DNA of 64,000 nt. Source: JAJZXY01 sp046706185 (lineage in GTDB: Archaea; Thermoplasmatota; Thermoplasmata; Sysuiplasmatales; Sysuiplasmataceae). Below the pieces are notes generated by a model, which was not told the DNA's origin, made no database searches, and worked only from the letters and a program-made list of their open reading frames with translations. The translations under genes and the position numbers were made by a program. Below, in pieces: positions 42,003 through 50,861 of the stretch (the stretch's first letter is position 1; the number at the start of each line of letters is the position of its first letter). The stretch is taken from positions 27,635-91,634 of the forward strand of contig JBJKPR010000011.1 of assembly GCA_046706185.1 (NCBI GenBank). The letters are read 5' to 3'.

Positions 42003-45000
42003 TTCTCTTTCTTCTTGCCTGGAGTTCGTATGAGATAGTTGCTGCGGCCGAAGCAATCAGGACCGCGAATACAGCGAACTGTATCAGTGCGTATGCTATG
42101 CCGACCTGGCCGGCATATGTGGTAACCGGCGAAGTAACCACGCCAGTTGACTGCCCACCTACTGGGGACAGCACAGGGTAGCTGCTGGTGTCAGACCCGC
42201 TGGGAAGATAGGGCAGGAGCCGCAGCCACCAGTTTGGAGGTGGCATTAATATCGGCATGAACGGGGTGGGTGTCACAACAACTGGCGGTGGAGGCGTCCA
42301 TGAGTAATTGTATGTCAGCGCGACAACTGCGAGCAAACCATCCGTGGCGGGGCTGTATGTGACATTGAGCTGTGTGCCTGCACCGTTCAGGGCGAATGGC
42401 GTCGAGCGCATCACAGTGCCGTTGGAGGCGATGAAATTAACATAGACGCTCCCTGTGCTGCCATTGGGGTCTATGCTGTTGTGCGGGAAGGACACGGTGG
42501 GGCCGAAGTGGAGGTTTATTGGCGGCGCTGAACCAGAGTCCGCTCCGACTTTGAAGTAGTTGGGCGCGATACTCTCCGTGTAGTTGTGGCCCCTGTATGT
42601 GAAGTTGGGCTGAGGGCCGGCCATTCCCTGGTATGAGAGAAGCGGGGAACCGTTGATGATTGAAAGCGACGGGACAATTTCCCACGACCAGTAGTCCCTC
42701 AGAGCGGTTATGTTGGGGCCGATGCCGTCAGGAAGAGACGGGAACGGCTGCATGATGGATGTGTTGTAAATGTAGACACCGTTGTTGTTTGTGTCTATCA
42801 TCTGGTTGAGTATATTCGCTCCGCCGGGTATCTCATATGTTACAGTAGACTCAGTCGGGGTGCCGTTGATGATGGGTGCACCGGTGACATTCTGGGCGTG
42901 ATAGAACGGGCCGTTGATGTCGACATGGGTCTGCCCCTTCAGCGGCGTGTAGAAGAAGTGGTTGTTTACGAGCGTGAAATTGGTCACTCCGACAGGGCTG
43001 CCAGGCCATGTCCCGAACATAACCATGGGAACTGTTTCGTTGTTCAGGTTGAGGAACCAGTTGTTCTCTATGTGGTTGATGGAGTAGACCTCTATATCAG
43101 CGGCATAGGGCCTGACAAGCGCTGTTTCCCCAAGCGTGTATTTCGGGTCATTCCAGAATATGTTGTTCTTGACATTGTACACAACGCCCCACTGGTCCTG
43201 CTGCAGGAACGCAGGGAAGCCCTCAAGCGCCCATGAGCCGAGCAGTTTGGCGTGGAAGGTGTTGTAGCTCCAGTTTATGGTGGAGTTGGGGCTGAAGCCG
43301 GAGAACTGGTTCGTCTCGAAGTACTGCGCGGGGCCCGGATAACCGAAGGACACAGCGCTGTACAGGTTGGTCAGCGAGGCGTTGTAGTACAGGTAACCGA
43401 ATGTGTTGTTAGTGAAGGAGTAGTTGCCGCTTATCGTGTCGATGTAGCTCGTCTGGCCTCCCTTGAAAAACTGCACTATGCCCGGCACAATTGCATTTAG
43501 ATAGGGCAGGACATCGTGGCTGAGAGTGGAGTTGTGCCATATCCATTCCTGCACCATCGTTCCCCACTCAAGATAGGAGTAGTTGATCGCGAGGTTGTTG
43601 AACCCCCAGAAGTTGAGGCCGCCGACCTGCCAGTCGCTTATGTGGTCATTCTGCCACTTCAGCTGTGCGTTTGAGTGGTTGTCTGCAATGAAGTCGTTGA
43701 ACATGAACATGTTGCGCATCACGCCGTTGAATGTGACGTTCGCCGGTGTGTTGGAATAGTCCATGTATGAGTATGATATGTTCGTGTTCTGTCCTATGGC
43801 GATGAATATGCCGCCAATTGAGTGGCTCCAGGAAGTGTAGTTCACATTGCTCGGTGGCGCGGCTGTGAAATTGTCATATATGTAGCGGACAAGGTCCGGC
43901 GAGTACCCCTGCGGGCTGTTTGTGAAAACAACGTTCGAATCGGAGCTTGGTATGATTTCGGTCATATTGAGCGTCGTGTTTGATATTGTGCCCGATATCA
44001 CACCGAAGTTCGGCTCAACCTCCTGCATTACGCTCCGCTGTATGTTGAGCTCCCTGTAGGCGCCCGAAAAACCGAGCACTGTGAGCCTGAAGTATGAGTC
44101 GGTTATGTTCAGTGTGTATGTGTTGACTGTGTTTCCCATCGCGTACCATGTGCTGTCAATCATTGAAACATGGGACATCGTGCCGGAGGAGAAGGCTGGG
44201 GCGGTTGTTCCGGAGGTTGAGGACTCCATGTTGCTCATAAGCACGTTGTTCAGGTTGCCCGTGAAGGGGGTGCCCGGGTTGAAGTTCGACATTGTCGTCC
44301 TTGCATACTCCACAACGGAGTTGCTGAATACGGCGTTGGATGGTGTGCCGAAGGCAGAATAGCCGTAAGCCGGAATTGCCGAGCCGAGGACGACACTGCT
44401 GTTGACGAAGTACTGCCTGTACGTGTATGAGGGGTTGCTGTTCTGCAGACCCATCTCGTTCATCATCACCACTACTGAGTTCTGGAAGAACAAGCTGCCC
44501 TGGCCGTTCACTCCCTGAGAAGTTCCGTTGAGGAATACCCACTCGTTGCTGAATGTGAGCGACACACCCTGGGCAACCGACGGGAGTGCGGAAAGGTAGA
44601 CATGGCCGCCTGAAAACACAGTGTTCTGCGTCACTGACCAAGTCGCGCTCCCCCCGTTCGGGTTTATGAACGCGGGAAGCTGCTGGCCCTGAAGGGTGCC
44701 GGTGTAGCTGTTCATTCCAACAACGAGCGCGGTGGAAACACTCCCTGACGCGCTGTGCTGACCGGTGCTCGAATTCGTGGCGAACCATCTGTAGCCTGTG
44801 TATGGATTGCTGTATCCGTCGGCGACCGCAATGTAGCTGAATTGCGAATTCAGATTTGCGAATACCGCATTGCCGTTGTTCCCCGTGACAGCCGTTGCAA
44901 TCACAGGAGTGCCCGAGGCACTTGCGTTGAGAAGCTGGACAAGGAACTGGGAGGCGGGCGAAGACTGCCATGCCACCGGGACGCTCACTGTCAGCGTTCC

Positions 45001-45624
45001 TGTGTTCTGCCCGGACGGGCCGTTGTTGACGCTTGCCGTCTGCAGGCCGGACGGAAGCATATACACGGTCACAGACTCTGCGCCTTGAACGAACATTTCG
45101 TTCGAAAAGCCGATTGTGTTTCCTGTAGTGTCATTCGCATGCAGCACGTACCATCCCGCTGTCGTGCTGAAGTTGGCCCAGCCGTACTGTGTTGTGGTTG
45201 CCGACTGCCACGCGCCTGTTGTTATGTTCTGTATTGACACGGGCACACCTGTTGCGGGCGTGCTCGAACCAGTCTGGCCAGCGTAAACCTTCACACTGAG
45301 CGCAGCGGCACTCTGCTGGAATGACCATGAGCCTGAACCCGAGGGTCCGAGGTTGCTGTTTGCCCCTGCGTTTGCATTGTTTGTCCTGACACCCAACTGG
45401 CTAATCGGGACTGTTGGCCCCTGTATGCCCTGGGCGCCTATGCCAGGCGGTACCATGGGCTGAGCGTAGCTGTAGTTGAATGTGTATGAGCCGAAGGGAG
45501 GCACCTGCGGTGGAGCCGGTGCGGCTGCCGTAGCCTGCTGGATACCCGCGTGTGACGGCGCAGCAAAAAAAACGAGCGCCAGGAGCGCGGAAACTAACCC
45601 GAGGCCTATCAGCTTTTTCAGCAT
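41974..45624 (-). CDS. Single-module paralogue of the giant surface protein, 1216 residues
   Basis: Signal peptide 'LKKLIGLGLVSALLALVFFA' right after ATG 45624 (GTG 45642 is an alternative). One module follows: 'YSYAQPMVPPGIGAQGIQGP', a sandwich domain with 'ATGVPVSIQNITTGAW', a long beta-helix-like region, and the closing 'APNYFKVGADSGSAPPINL'. There are fewer clean Gly-X-Y triplets than in the larger protein. A C-terminal membrane helix (about 1180-1202) and a charged tail anchor it. It overlaps the giant gene by 29 bases, so the two are co-translated and probably work together at the surface. Confidence 0.85.
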   Translation of the reverse strand: MLKKLIGLGLVSALLALVFFAAPSHAGIQQATAAAPAPPQVPPFGSYTFNYSYAQPMVPPGIGAQGIQGPTVPISQLGVRTNNANAGANSNLGPSGSGSWSFQQSAAALSVKVYAGQTGSSTPATGVPVSIQNITTGAWQSATTTQYGWANFSTTAGWYVLHANDTTGNTIGFSNEMFVQGAESVTVYMLPSGLQTASVNNGPSGQNTGTLTVSVPVAWQSSPASQFLVQLLNASASGTPVIATAVTGNNGNAVFANLNSQFSYIAVADGYSNPYTGYRWFATNSSTGQHSASGSVSTALVVGMNSYTGTLQGQQLPAFINPNGGSATWSVTQNTVFSGGHVYLSALPSVAQGVSLTFSNEWVFLNGTSQGVNGQGSLFFQNSVVVMMNEMGLQNSNPSYTYRQYFVNSSVVLGSAIPAYGYSAFGTPSNAVFSNSVVEYARTTMSNFNPGTPFTGNLNNVLMSNMESSTSGTTAPAFSSGTMSHVSMIDSTWYAMGNTVNTYTLNITDSYFRLTVLGFSGAYRELNIQRSVMQEVEPNFGVISGTISNTTLNMTEIIPSSDSNVVFTNSPQGYSPDLVRYIYDNFTAAPPSNVNYTSWSHSIGGIFIAIGQNTNISYSYMDYSNTPANVTFNGVMRNMFMFNDFIADNHSNAQLKWQNDHISDWQVGGLNFWGFNNLAINYSYLEWGTMVQEWIWHNSTLSHDVLPYLNAIVPGIVQFFKGGQTSYIDTISGNYSFTNNTFGYLYYNASLTNLYSAVSFGYPGPAQYFETNQFSGFSPNSTINWSYNTFHAKLLGSWALEGFPAFLQQDQWGVVYNVKNNIFWNDPKYTLGETALVRPYAADIEVYSINHIENNWFLNLNNETVPMVMFGTWPGSPVGVTNFTLVNNHFFYTPLKGQTHVDINGPFYHAQNVTGAPIINGTPTESTVTYEIPGGANILNQMIDTNNNGVYIYNTSIMQPFPSLPDGIGPNITALRDYWSWEIVPSLSIINGSPLLSYQGMAGPQPNFTYRGHNYTESIAPNYFKVGADSGSAPPINLHFGPTVSFPHNSIDPNGSTGSVYVNFIASNGTVMRSTPFALNGAGTQLNVTYSPATDGLLAVVALTYNYSWTPPPPVVVTPTPFMPILMPPPNWWLRLLPYLPSGSDTSSYPVLSPVGGQSTGVVTSPVTTYAGQVGIAYALIQFAVFAVLIASAAATISYELQARRKRNDERNTKDE

Positions 45625-45642
45625 TGTTCCATCACGCCTCAC

Positions 45643-46010
45643 AGGTAGGGCTGATAGCCCGGGCGCCCGTTTATCTGTATCTTCACTGCAATCAAGTTTG
45701 AGTTTTCAGGTGCTGTCAATTCCGACCGTCCTTTGTCTTACGATGTGTTGCATGTTCTGGCTTTGCGGTGTGTGTCTGGTTTGTATTGGCAGGTCATGTC
45801 CTGTGCCTTCTGCTCTATGGCCTGCTTTTGGCGATTGACTTTGTTGCGCTACTTAAGGCTTGCCCGAACAGCTCTTCGAAAACCTCCGGAATTTCCGATT
45901 TCAAAAAAGTAATTCCTACTTCGTTCAATGGTTTGATACGAATCTCAGAGCAGGCGGCCATTTGTTTGTGGATAGTGCCTCAGATCGGCCTTTTCAGGGC
46001 CGCATACGCC
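45643..46010. other. Intergenic region upstream of the surface-protein operon
   Basis: About 370 bases between the surface-protein operon and the convergent-side glycosyltransferase stop. No convincing gene. It is AT-richer around 45840-45960. A minus-strand CTTAAGTA near 45852-45859 could be a TATA box with a leader of about 200 bases; a weaker GATAAAC lies near 45670-45680. Confidence 0.4.
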
Positions 46011-47195
46011 TCAGTCCCTGCCCTTCACCATTCTTGCCTCTTCCGCAACACGGAGCAGCTCCCTTCTGTAGTCCTTCCACCCGTAGCTGTCCCGCCATGA
46101 AACAAGCCTCTCAAGTGTCCGGGAGTAGAACTCATCGTCGGTGAACAGTTTTTTCACTATTACGGAGAAGAGGCGCGGGTCGTTTTCCACGACAAACTCC
46201 GAACCAAGATGCTCAGCCACGTACTCCGAGGCACCAAGGTTGCTGCTCACGACGGGGATGCAGCCGTTCGAAACAGCCTGGATAACGCCGAAGCTCGGGC
46301 CAGTTTCGCTTATTGTGCTGTTGGACCAGCGCAGGTAGCACCTTGCGTCGGAGTAGTATCTCTGCAGCTCCTCCTCGGAGCTGTTGAAGTGCAACTCCAC
46401 CCTGTCGGAAAGACCTCTGCGGCCCAGCTCGGCAATGAACCTTTCCCTGAGCTCCCGAGACCCGAAGCTGCCGCACATCATGAACCTGATACCCTCCGAC
46501 TGGAGCGCAATATCGATCAGGAAGAACGGGTTCCGCACGAATGTCCACCTTGTATCCACAAGCACATAGTCCCCCTTCGAGCTGCTGTATGGCAGAGGCC
46601 TGAACGCATCCGGAACGACACTGCTCCTTATGCCCGTTTCAGCCTCCATTGTCCTCCTTGTTGCCTCGGTTATTGAGACGTTGGCACAGACCCTGCTCAG
46701 CAGGAGCCTGAGGTACAGGCGGAGCAGCAGCCTGACAGGGAGCGGCAGACCCGAAAATGAGGGTGACTCATGGAAATACAGTACGCTCCTCGACCTGTAC
46801 CTGCTGGACATGAAAACAGCAGGTATGCCAGACCACATGTTCATGAATATGATCAGGTCAATCCCGTCACCGAGGGAGTTGAGCTTTCTTGTGAAAAAAA
46901 GCTCTCCAAGCAGATTCACTGCATCATCCAGCGAGAATGCATCCCGCATGAAAAGCTTCATCACAGGGCTCTGGATGAGCTTCGAAATCCTCGAAGGCAG
47001 GCTGCGTTCAACGAGGTCAAACTTGAGCCCTGCGATGCTATCCCTTATCAGCTCGCTGCTGCCGTCATCGTGAAAGAAGACAAGATGCACATCGTCCCCC
47101 TCCTCTGCAAACGCCTTTGCTATCTCCAGCGTAAGCTTTGTCGCCCCCGTCCTTGCAGAGAGGGTTTCCTTTATTATGAAGACCCTGAGGGCCAT
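46011..47195 (-). CDS. GT4-family glycosyltransferase
   Basis: 394 residues, leaderless ATG 47195. GT-B fold: N-terminal 'FIIKETLSARTGATKLTLEIA' with the usual alpha/beta pattern, 'VLYFHESPSFSGLP' and 'SSVVPDAFRP' linker, then the C-terminal donor-binding half. The E-x7-E motif is altered: 'SETGPSFGVIQAVSNG' has Gln where the second Glu is expected and the first Glu is shifted. Activity is probable but the donor site may be unusual. Donor sugar unknown. Confidence 0.75.
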   Translation of the reverse strand: MALRVFIIKETLSARTGATKLTLEIAKAFAEEGDDVHLVFFHDDGSSELIRDSIAGLKFDLVERSLPSRISKLIQSPVMKLFMRDAFSLDDAVNLLGELFFTRKLNSLGDGIDLIIFMNMWSGIPAVFMSSRYRSRSVLYFHESPSFSGLPLPVRLLLRLYLRLLLSRVCANVSITEATRRTMEAETGIRSSVVPDAFRPLPYSSSKGDYVLVDTRWTFVRNPFFLIDIALQSEGIRFMMCGSFGSRELRERFIAELGRRGLSDRVELHFNSSEEELQRYYSDARCYLRWSNSTISETGPSFGVIQAVSNGCIPVVSSNLGASEYVAEHLGSEFVVENDPRLFSVIVKKLFTDDEFYSRTLERLVSWRDSYGWKDYRRELLRVAEEARMVKGRD

Positions 47196-47220
47196 TGCAC
47201 CGAAAATGATCCATGTGGCC

Positions 47221-47228
47221 GTTTAAAG
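47221..47228 (-). promoter_or_regulatory. TATA box for the GT4 gene at 46011-47195
   Basis: CTTTAAAC on the minus strand, 29 bases before ATG 47195. Confidence 0.55.
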
Positions 47229-47313
47229 AGATTCACTTAATAGTCAATGGTTTTCCTGCTGCCTCCTGCACCATCCGGGTGCATAGTTTGAATGCAGTGG
47301 TTCAACGGAGGAT

Positions 47314-48501
47314 TCAGATATGGGCCCTCCTGAGGTTGCTGGCAAAACTGCTTGCGACCTTCCTCCAGTCATAGTCGGATGCCGTTGCCTCGCCGTTTGC
47401 GCCAAACTCCTTCTGCCTGTCGCTCGACCCGAGGAGTGATTCCATGCATTCAGTGAGCCTGTAGACGTCCCCCACGGGGTAGAAGAGGCCGTTCCTCCCC
47501 TCTCTCACAAAGTCAGAAGTGCCAAACACCTCAGACTGCTCTGGCCGGGCAACGATCACCGGGAGACCGAGAGCCATTGCTTCAAGAGTTGATATTGAGA
47601 ACCCCTCCCTCTCGGAGGCCAGGACGAAGACCCTGCAGGAAGAGAGTACCTCGCTCTTCTCCTCGTCTGAAAGGAAGCCGAGAAAATCTATGCGGTCCGC
47701 GACACCCTTCCTGTTCGCCCTGCTCATCAGTTCCTCCCTGAGGGGCCCGCTGCCTATTATTGCCGCCCTGCCTTCCCATCCGTAGCCGTACCTGAGCATG
47801 GAGAGCGCGTCGATGAAATCTGACTGCCTCTTGATATTGACCAGCCTGCCCATGTTGACAAAGTCGTAGGCGAAGTTCGAAAAGCCATTGTTGCGTTTCG
47901 CGTGGAAAATGCCAAGCTTCTCGTTGTCCACTGCGTTGGGGACTATCAGCAGCCGGTTGTCCGGCACACCGTAGTTGTCCGTCAGGCTCCTAGCGGTGGT
48001 CAGCGAAACGGCAGCAACCACGTCGGAGAAGGAGATGCCCTCCCTCAGCAGCCTTGAAACTGTAATATCCGTCAGCCACCCCATGTGCCTGCCGAAGTAG
48101 CTGTATTTGTGCCATGCTTCAGAAACGTCGAGAACGCACGTCGAGCCCAGGGAGGACACCCACTTCCTCATGAAATGCAGGTGAAGATACGGTATTGCCT
48201 CCACGATAAGGTAGTCGGGCGTCCATTCACCCATCGGGTTGTGCGAGAGCGCAAGCGAGAAATTGGTGCTGTGCAGAATGCTCCGCTTGCCTGAATGGTC
48301 ATTCTGGAAACGGTTTGAGAAGGAAGGTATGAACTGCGCCCCGTCAGGAGTTATGAGAGCATGGTTTGCACTGGTGAAAACACGGACATCGTGACCAAGA
48401 TGCGCCAGCCTGTTGGCAAGCTCAAAGACCCTGATTTCATAGCCGCCGAAGTAAAATGGCGCGCTCTTGTCGGTTATGAAACCAAAACTCAGACTCTCCA
48501 C
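47314..48501 (-). CDS. GT4-family glycosyltransferase
   Basis: 395 residues from GTG 48501; a GTTAAGT box about 30 bases before it and GGAGGG just before it favour this over ATG 48537. 'PFYFGGYEIRVFELANRLAHLGHDV' is the classical N-terminal acceptor-side loop, 'IVPNAVDNEKLG' the interdomain linker, and 'SEREGFSISTLEAMALGLPVIV' an intact E-x7-E donor motif. Cytoplasmic, likely membrane-associated; adds a sugar to a lipid-linked glycan. Confidence 0.82.
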   Translation of the reverse strand: MESLSFGFITDKSAPFYFGGYEIRVFELANRLAHLGHDVRVFTSANHALITPDGAQFIPSFSNRFQNDHSGKRSILHSTNFSLALSHNPMGEWTPDYLIVEAIPYLHLHFMRKWVSSLGSTCVLDVSEAWHKYSYFGRHMGWLTDITVSRLLREGISFSDVVAAVSLTTARSLTDNYGVPDNRLLIVPNAVDNEKLGIFHAKRNNGFSNFAYDFVNMGRLVNIKRQSDFIDALSMLRYGYGWEGRAAIIGSGPLREELMSRANRKGVADRIDFLGFLSDEEKSEVLSSCRVFVLASEREGFSISTLEAMALGLPVIVARPEQSEVFGTSDFVREGRNGLFYPVGDVYRLTECMESLLGSSDRQKEFGANGEATASDYDWRKVASSFASNLRRAHI

Positions 48502-48557
48502 TTGCCCTCCCCCTCTTCCACAGTCACTTAACCACATCCTGAGAGGGCTGGAAACCG

Positions 48558-49367
48558 CTAGCTGCCCAGGGAAGACAGGTATTCGATGCCGCGCATAAGG
48601 AAAAGCCCGGGAACGAGCGTTATTGAACGCACGTCTCCCGACGAGATGACGGCACTGACGACGGCCCTTCCCCTTCTCACCGGGGACCTGAGCGTTCGCC
48701 AGAACGCCACGTGTCTGCTTGCATACATGCCGGACGTTGTGGCATACAGGCGCCTTTTCTCCAGGTACTTCAGGAGGCCGACATCCTCTTCGTGGTGGTA
48801 CACCGTTGTGTTGACCCAGCCCACAGCGTAACCACTTTCAAGCAGCCTTGCCTGCAGGTCAAGGTCCTCATAACCGACCATCTCCCTGTCATAGCCGCCC
48901 ACGTGTTCGAAGACAGACCTCCGTATGAACCGCGGGCTTTCGCTGAAGAGAGTTCCGAACATGCAGTCTTTCTCCAGCGCCCTCGCCCTTGCCCAGTAGT
49001 TGCGGCCTGTAACCACCTTCTCCCTGAGGCACACTGCATCCAGCTTGCCCACACCACCCATGCACTGCTCTATGGTGTCAGGAGAGAGCCGCATGTCTGA
49101 ATCCAGGAAGAGAAGGAACTCCCCACGAGAGACAGATGCCCCGTAGTTCCTGGCCTCAGACCTTCCTGAATCATGGTCGATGAAGGATGCATTCCACCTC
49201 CTGCACACTTCACGCGTGCCGTCATTGCTGTGCCTGTCCACGACAAGCACTTCGAAGCAGTCACATGTCTGTGTGGCAAGCGACGAAAGCAGCCTGTCAA
49301 GGCTGACAGCACTGTTCCACGCTGGCACAATCACAGATACGGCTGGCTTTTCCGCGTCCCCCGGCAT
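48558..49367 (-). CDS. GT2-family glycosyltransferase
   Basis: 269 residues. 'VSVIVPAWNSAVSLDRLLSSL', 'VVDRHSNDGT', 'GRSEARNYG', and the metal site 'FLLFLDSDMRLSPD'; 'GYDREMVGYEDLDLQARLLESG' is the ED-containing acceptor loop. The C-terminus is amphipathic. About 20 bases upstream is a perfect hairpin GCAGGT-CAT-ACCTGC (49387-49401). It follows the GT4 gene at 49662-50816 on the same strand after a gap of 294 bases. Confidence 0.82.
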   Translation of the reverse strand: MPGDAEKPAVSVIVPAWNSAVSLDRLLSSLATQTCDCFEVLVVDRHSNDGTREVCRRWNASFIDHDSGRSEARNYGASVSRGEFLLFLDSDMRLSPDTIEQCMGGVGKLDAVCLREKVVTGRNYWARARALEKDCMFGTLFSESPRFIRRSVFEHVGGYDREMVGYEDLDLQARLLESGYAVGWVNTTVYHHEEDVGLLKYLEKRRLYATTSGMYASRHVAFWRTLRSPVRRGRAVVSAVISSGDVRSITLVPGLFLMRGIEYLSSLGS

Positions 49368-49661
49368 CTCGCACTTCCCTTTGCGGGCAGGTCATACCTG
49401 CGTTCTGACGGGAGAGGCGGAATGACGCCTGAGACATGGCTCACGGGTCAGAGGGCCGCCTCCCCCGATCACAGCAACGCTTCGGTTTCCCAGCCCTCTT
49501 CAGGTGTTCTCGAGGCTTGCCGCTTTATTTTGTGGTTCCCTACTGGCAGTAAGAACTATATGTACTCACGATCGCAGCAGAGGCGGGAGGGATTCGGAAA
49601 AATGATCCGTAGCGCGAAAAGTCCGGCAAATATGCGCGCATGGCATGTACCGCCGCGGGGC
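49368..49661. other. Intergenic gap inside the glycosyltransferase run
   Basis: About 294 bases with no convincing gene on either strand. It contains the hairpin at 49387-49401 and an AT-rich patch near 49523-49560 with weak TATA-like sequences on the minus strand. Confidence 0.4.
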
Positions 49662-50816
49662 TCAGGCGCCGTAGGCATCCGTTACAGCGGCGGCGTTGGC
49701 AATGCCGAAACGCTCCTCTGCATAGCGCCTGCAATTGGACTTCATCCTTGCCATTTCGCCAGGGTCGTTCATGAGTTTGAGCATGGATGCCGACAGTTCG
49801 CGGGCATCGGGTTCAACTACCCTGCCGACCGCACTGCTCAGAAGTTCTGGAATTGCGCCCCTGGCGCTGCCAATCACCGGCGTACCGCACGCCAGCGCCT
49901 CCATCGCCACCCTGCCATACCCCTCCTCATAGACAGAGGGGACGACAACGATATCCGCGGCACTGTAGTAGTCCCTCAGCTGCTCCTGCCTGACCGGGCC
50001 CGCGCACAGAACGTTGAGCCCCTGGTTCTGTGCGCTGAGTATATCGTTCAGCAATGGCCCCTCCCCGACAAAGACGACCCTCGGGCAATCGGCTGCAAGG
50101 AGCCTGCATGCATCCAGCAGGAGCGGGACGCCCTTCACCTGTGTGAACCTTCCGACAAAAACTGCAGTAAAGCCTTCCCCGAGCCCTGTCCTCTCCCTTG
50201 CCGCATCCCTTGCCACAGGAGAGAAAAGGGAGAGGTCTATCCAGTATGTCATCCTGTGCAGCCTTTCGGGCCTGTCCAGCAGTCCATCCAGTTCAGCTCC
50301 CACCCTGTTGGAAACAGCGATCACTGCGTCAAAGTGAGACAGCACCCTCCTGCCAAGCCTGTTGAACAGTGTGGCGGAAGATGCGCTGAGGAAGTCCTGG
50401 ACGTAGTGGACTGTGATGACTGACCTTGTGCCGAAGAGCCATGAAAGGAGCGCCGCGGCCAGCGCCGAATTGAGGTCATGGGCGTGAACTATACCGATCT
50501 CTTTCCTGTGAAAGGCCATTACGACCGCTGATGCTGCCAGGAGCATTGGTGTGAGCAGGATGAACCTTAGCCAAGTGGCGGACTGAAAACGATAGAACAT
50601 GTTGTGCACCGGGGAAGGCAGCCTGTATACCGTGAGGGCGCCGGATCTCTCGATGTAGCTGCCTGTCCTGCTGCTTGTAAGCGGCTGGAAGGTGACAACG
50701 CGGGTTCTTCTCCCGGCTGACGAGAGGTAGCTGCACAGGTCGTTGAGATGGGTCTCGACCCCGCCGATGCCGGGGCTGAAGAAAAATGAAAGGATGAGAA
50801 CGCCCTTCCCTCCCAT
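49662..50816 (-). CDS. GT4-family glycosyltransferase
   Basis: 384 residues with every GT4 hallmark: 'FSPGIGGVETHLNDLCSYLSS', 'IVHAHDLNSALAAALL', 'VFVGRFTQVKGVPLLLDA', and 'SVYEEGYGRVAMEALACGTPVIG' with an intact E-x7-E. Residues 85-100 are hydrophobic and may dip into the membrane. It lies 45 bases downstream of the next GT4 gene and probably shares its transcript. Confidence 0.87.
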   Translation of the reverse strand: MGGKGVLILSFFFSPGIGGVETHLNDLCSYLSSAGRRTRVVTFQPLTSSRTGSYIERSGALTVYRLPSPVHNMFYRFQSATWLRFILLTPMLLAASAVVMAFHRKEIGIVHAHDLNSALAAALLSWLFGTRSVITVHYVQDFLSASSATLFNRLGRRVLSHFDAVIAVSNRVGAELDGLLDRPERLHRMTYWIDLSLFSPVARDAARERTGLGEGFTAVFVGRFTQVKGVPLLLDACRLLAADCPRVVFVGEGPLLNDILSAQNQGLNVLCAGPVRQEQLRDYYSAADIVVVPSVYEEGYGRVAMEALACGTPVIGSARGAIPELLSSAVGRVVEPDARELSASMLKLMNDPGEMARMKSNCRRYAEERFGIANAAAVTDAYGA

Positions 50817-50861
50817 GTTTCAGGCCTCACCTTTTCCAGTGAGCAGGAGAGCAAAAGGGAG

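Noticed and set aside
35079..45624. Secreted protease or pectate lyase function for the giant proteins
   Set aside because: The beta-helix-like pattern recalls lyases, but I could not point to catalytic residues; called structural.
49173..50423. 416-codon plus-strand frame opposite two glycosyltransferase genes
   Set aside because: Pro/Cys/His-rich shadow; the opposite strand has complete GT2 and GT4 motifs.
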